DNA from: a virus
IMG/VR virus record: IMGVR_UViG_3300035184_000406
Span: 1-29,194 of that record
DNA length: 29,194 bases
Reading direction: 5' to 3' (one strand)
Shown: in pieces, positions 28,286-29,194 of the stretch
Numbering within the stretch: position 1 is the stretch's first letter
Layout: each line of letters starts with the position of its first letter
Notes under the pieces: generated by a model
Databases searched by the model: none
What the model saw: the letters and a program-made list of their open reading frames with translations, nothing else
What the model was told of the DNA's origin: nothing
Position numbers and translations under genes: made by a program

Positions 28286-29154
28286 TAAATAAATCCTGGT
28301 CCGTTGCCTTTGGCATAATCGCCGCTGACAAACTTATCTAAGCTAAATGACTGCACAGCCCGTCTGCTGTAAGTAGGCATTAGCTGAACTGAAACTGTTG
28401 ATCTCGTAGGAGCCCAAGTATTAAGTTCTCCCGGAATATGAATATAATCAACATCCATAGGTAAGTCTACTGTGAAGTTAACTACTACACATGGTACATT
28501 TTTAAATACAAAATCACCATAACCGTTAAGTTGTATTACTGGAGGCGGAGATCCTTGATTACTTGTACTTCCATATGCCATTTTTGTAACTGATCTTAAA
28601 TAATGAATTACTGCAACCCAATATGCTCCTTCAGCTTCGTTTTCGATTATAAAGTCTCCAATAATATTAATGTTATCTGGTTGACTGTTTTGATATGCCG
28701 GAAATGGATAGTTACTATGGGTAGGTTTTATAGAACTATAGTTAGCACTATGCGACATAACAATCTGCGGAGTGTAAGGAAATACTAAGCCGTTTGTTTT
28801 ACCTAATAAGCCTGACAATGTTTTAGATAGGCCAAGTGTCGGAGGAAGCGAAAGTTTAACACGCCAATCATCGTCGTCTGCACCTTTCCACGATACGTCT
28901 GCAAAGCCGCTGCCGCCAGGCATACCAAATGACGGTAGTCCTCCTCCACGTAGTAAGCTCATAAAATTGTCAGCAGTAAATATATCTTCAGCAATTCCAC
29001 TAATACCGTTGCCAATTGCCCCTGCTGCACTTTCAACAAACCTTCCGGCCCCTTGTAGTAAATTACTAACTGCACTCTGACCTGGAGCTTTTGAATTTCG
29101 AGCTTGGGATTGGCTCGATGTACCAATGTCGCCGCCCGGATTGTAATTTGGCAT
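28285..29154 (-). CDS. Tail-tube/baseplate junction protein (gp48/gp54 type)
   Basis: This 289-residue protein probably sits between the hub and the first tube ring. Residues 1-85 are Gly/Ala-rich and amphipathic (FVESAAGAIGNGISGIAEDI). The conserved core starts near 90 (DDDWRVKLSLPPTLGLSK), then LVFPYTPQIVMSHSANYSSI (about 123-142), YWVAVIHYLRSVTKMAYG (about 177-194) and PTRSTVSVQLMPTYS near the C-terminus. These resemble T4 gp54/gp48 and marine relatives, from memory. Which of the two it matches is not settled; both derive from tail-tube-like folds. The ATG at 29152-29154 has AGGAGA about 10 bases before it and follows a putative late promoter. It is the first gene of the coupled run to gp25. 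Confidence 0.72.
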   Translation of the reverse strand: MPNYNPGGDIGTSSQSQARNSKAPGQSAVSNLLQGAGRFVESAAGAIGNGISGIAEDIFTADNFMSLLRGGGLPSFGMPGGSGFADVSWKGADDDDWRVKLSLPPTLGLSKTLSGLLGKTNGLVFPYTPQIVMSHSANYSSIKPTHSNYPFPAYQNSQPDNINIIGDFIIENEAEGAYWVAVIHYLRSVTKMAYGSTSNQGSPPPVIQLNGYGDFVFKNVPCVVVNFTVDLPMDVDYIHIPGELNTWAPTRSTVSVQLMPTYSRRAVQSFSLDKFVSGDYAKGNGPGFI

Positions 29155-29174
29155 ATTATTTGTCTCCTATATAC

Positions 29175-29183
29175 ATTATTTAG
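29175..29183 (-). promoter_or_regulatory. Putative late promoter upstream of the junction gene
   Basis: The minus strand reads CTAAATAAT, with TAAATA in common with the other putative late elements of the window but C instead of A in the first position of ATAAATA. It lies about 20 bases before the ATG, with AGGAGA between. It is near the window edge, so upstream context is missing. Confidence 0.45.
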
Positions 29184-29194
29184 TTGACTTTTTA

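Overview
The window looks like part of the late structural module of a T4-like marine myovirus (a cyanophage- or pelagiphage-type tailed phage). This rests on the visibly AT-rich DNA, the gp48/54-, gp53-, gp5-, gp25- and gp6-type baseplate proteins in a row, fibre genes carrying the 'GQLWYD' N-terminal domain that I associate with marine T4-like phages, and a T4-late-type promoter element (core ATAAATA). The host cannot be read from the sequence.

All genes lie on the minus strand, so transcription runs from high to low coordinates. In that order they are: a tail-tube/baseplate junction protein (28285-29154), gp53 (27983-28285), an 853-residue hub protein of probable gp27 role (25421-27982), a gp5-like spike without lysozyme (23772-25421), gp25 (23308-23757), an enlarged gp6 (19776-23249), one giant gene of 4948 codons that fills half the window (4930-19776), a 204-residue virion protein (4282-4896), a collar-domain tail fibre (2172-4277), a second fibre (268-2172) and the start of a third fibre (1-230, cut by the window edge).

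The genes are packed very tightly. Five junctions share one base as TAATG (stop TAA, start ATG), one has no gap and one has 4 bases. The only real intergenic gaps (about 33-58 bases) hold putative late promoters: before the junction gene, before gp6, before the 204-residue gene and before the third fibre. The predicted transcription units are therefore junction-gp53-hub-spike-gp25, then gp6-giant, then 204-collar fibre-second fibre, then third fibre onward. No strong terminators are seen, so read-through between units is likely.

Together the products would build the contractile-tail baseplate: the hub and spike at the centre, gp53/gp25/gp6 in the wedges and sheath-initiating ring, the giant protein in the gp7 position at the wedge periphery, and fibres that contact the host. 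The order spike-gp25-gp6-giant-fibre matches the P2-type order V-W-J-I-H rather than that of T4 itself. No RNA genes, CRISPR arrays, insertion sequences, integrases or host metabolic genes were seen, and no stretch over 300 bases is without a gene.
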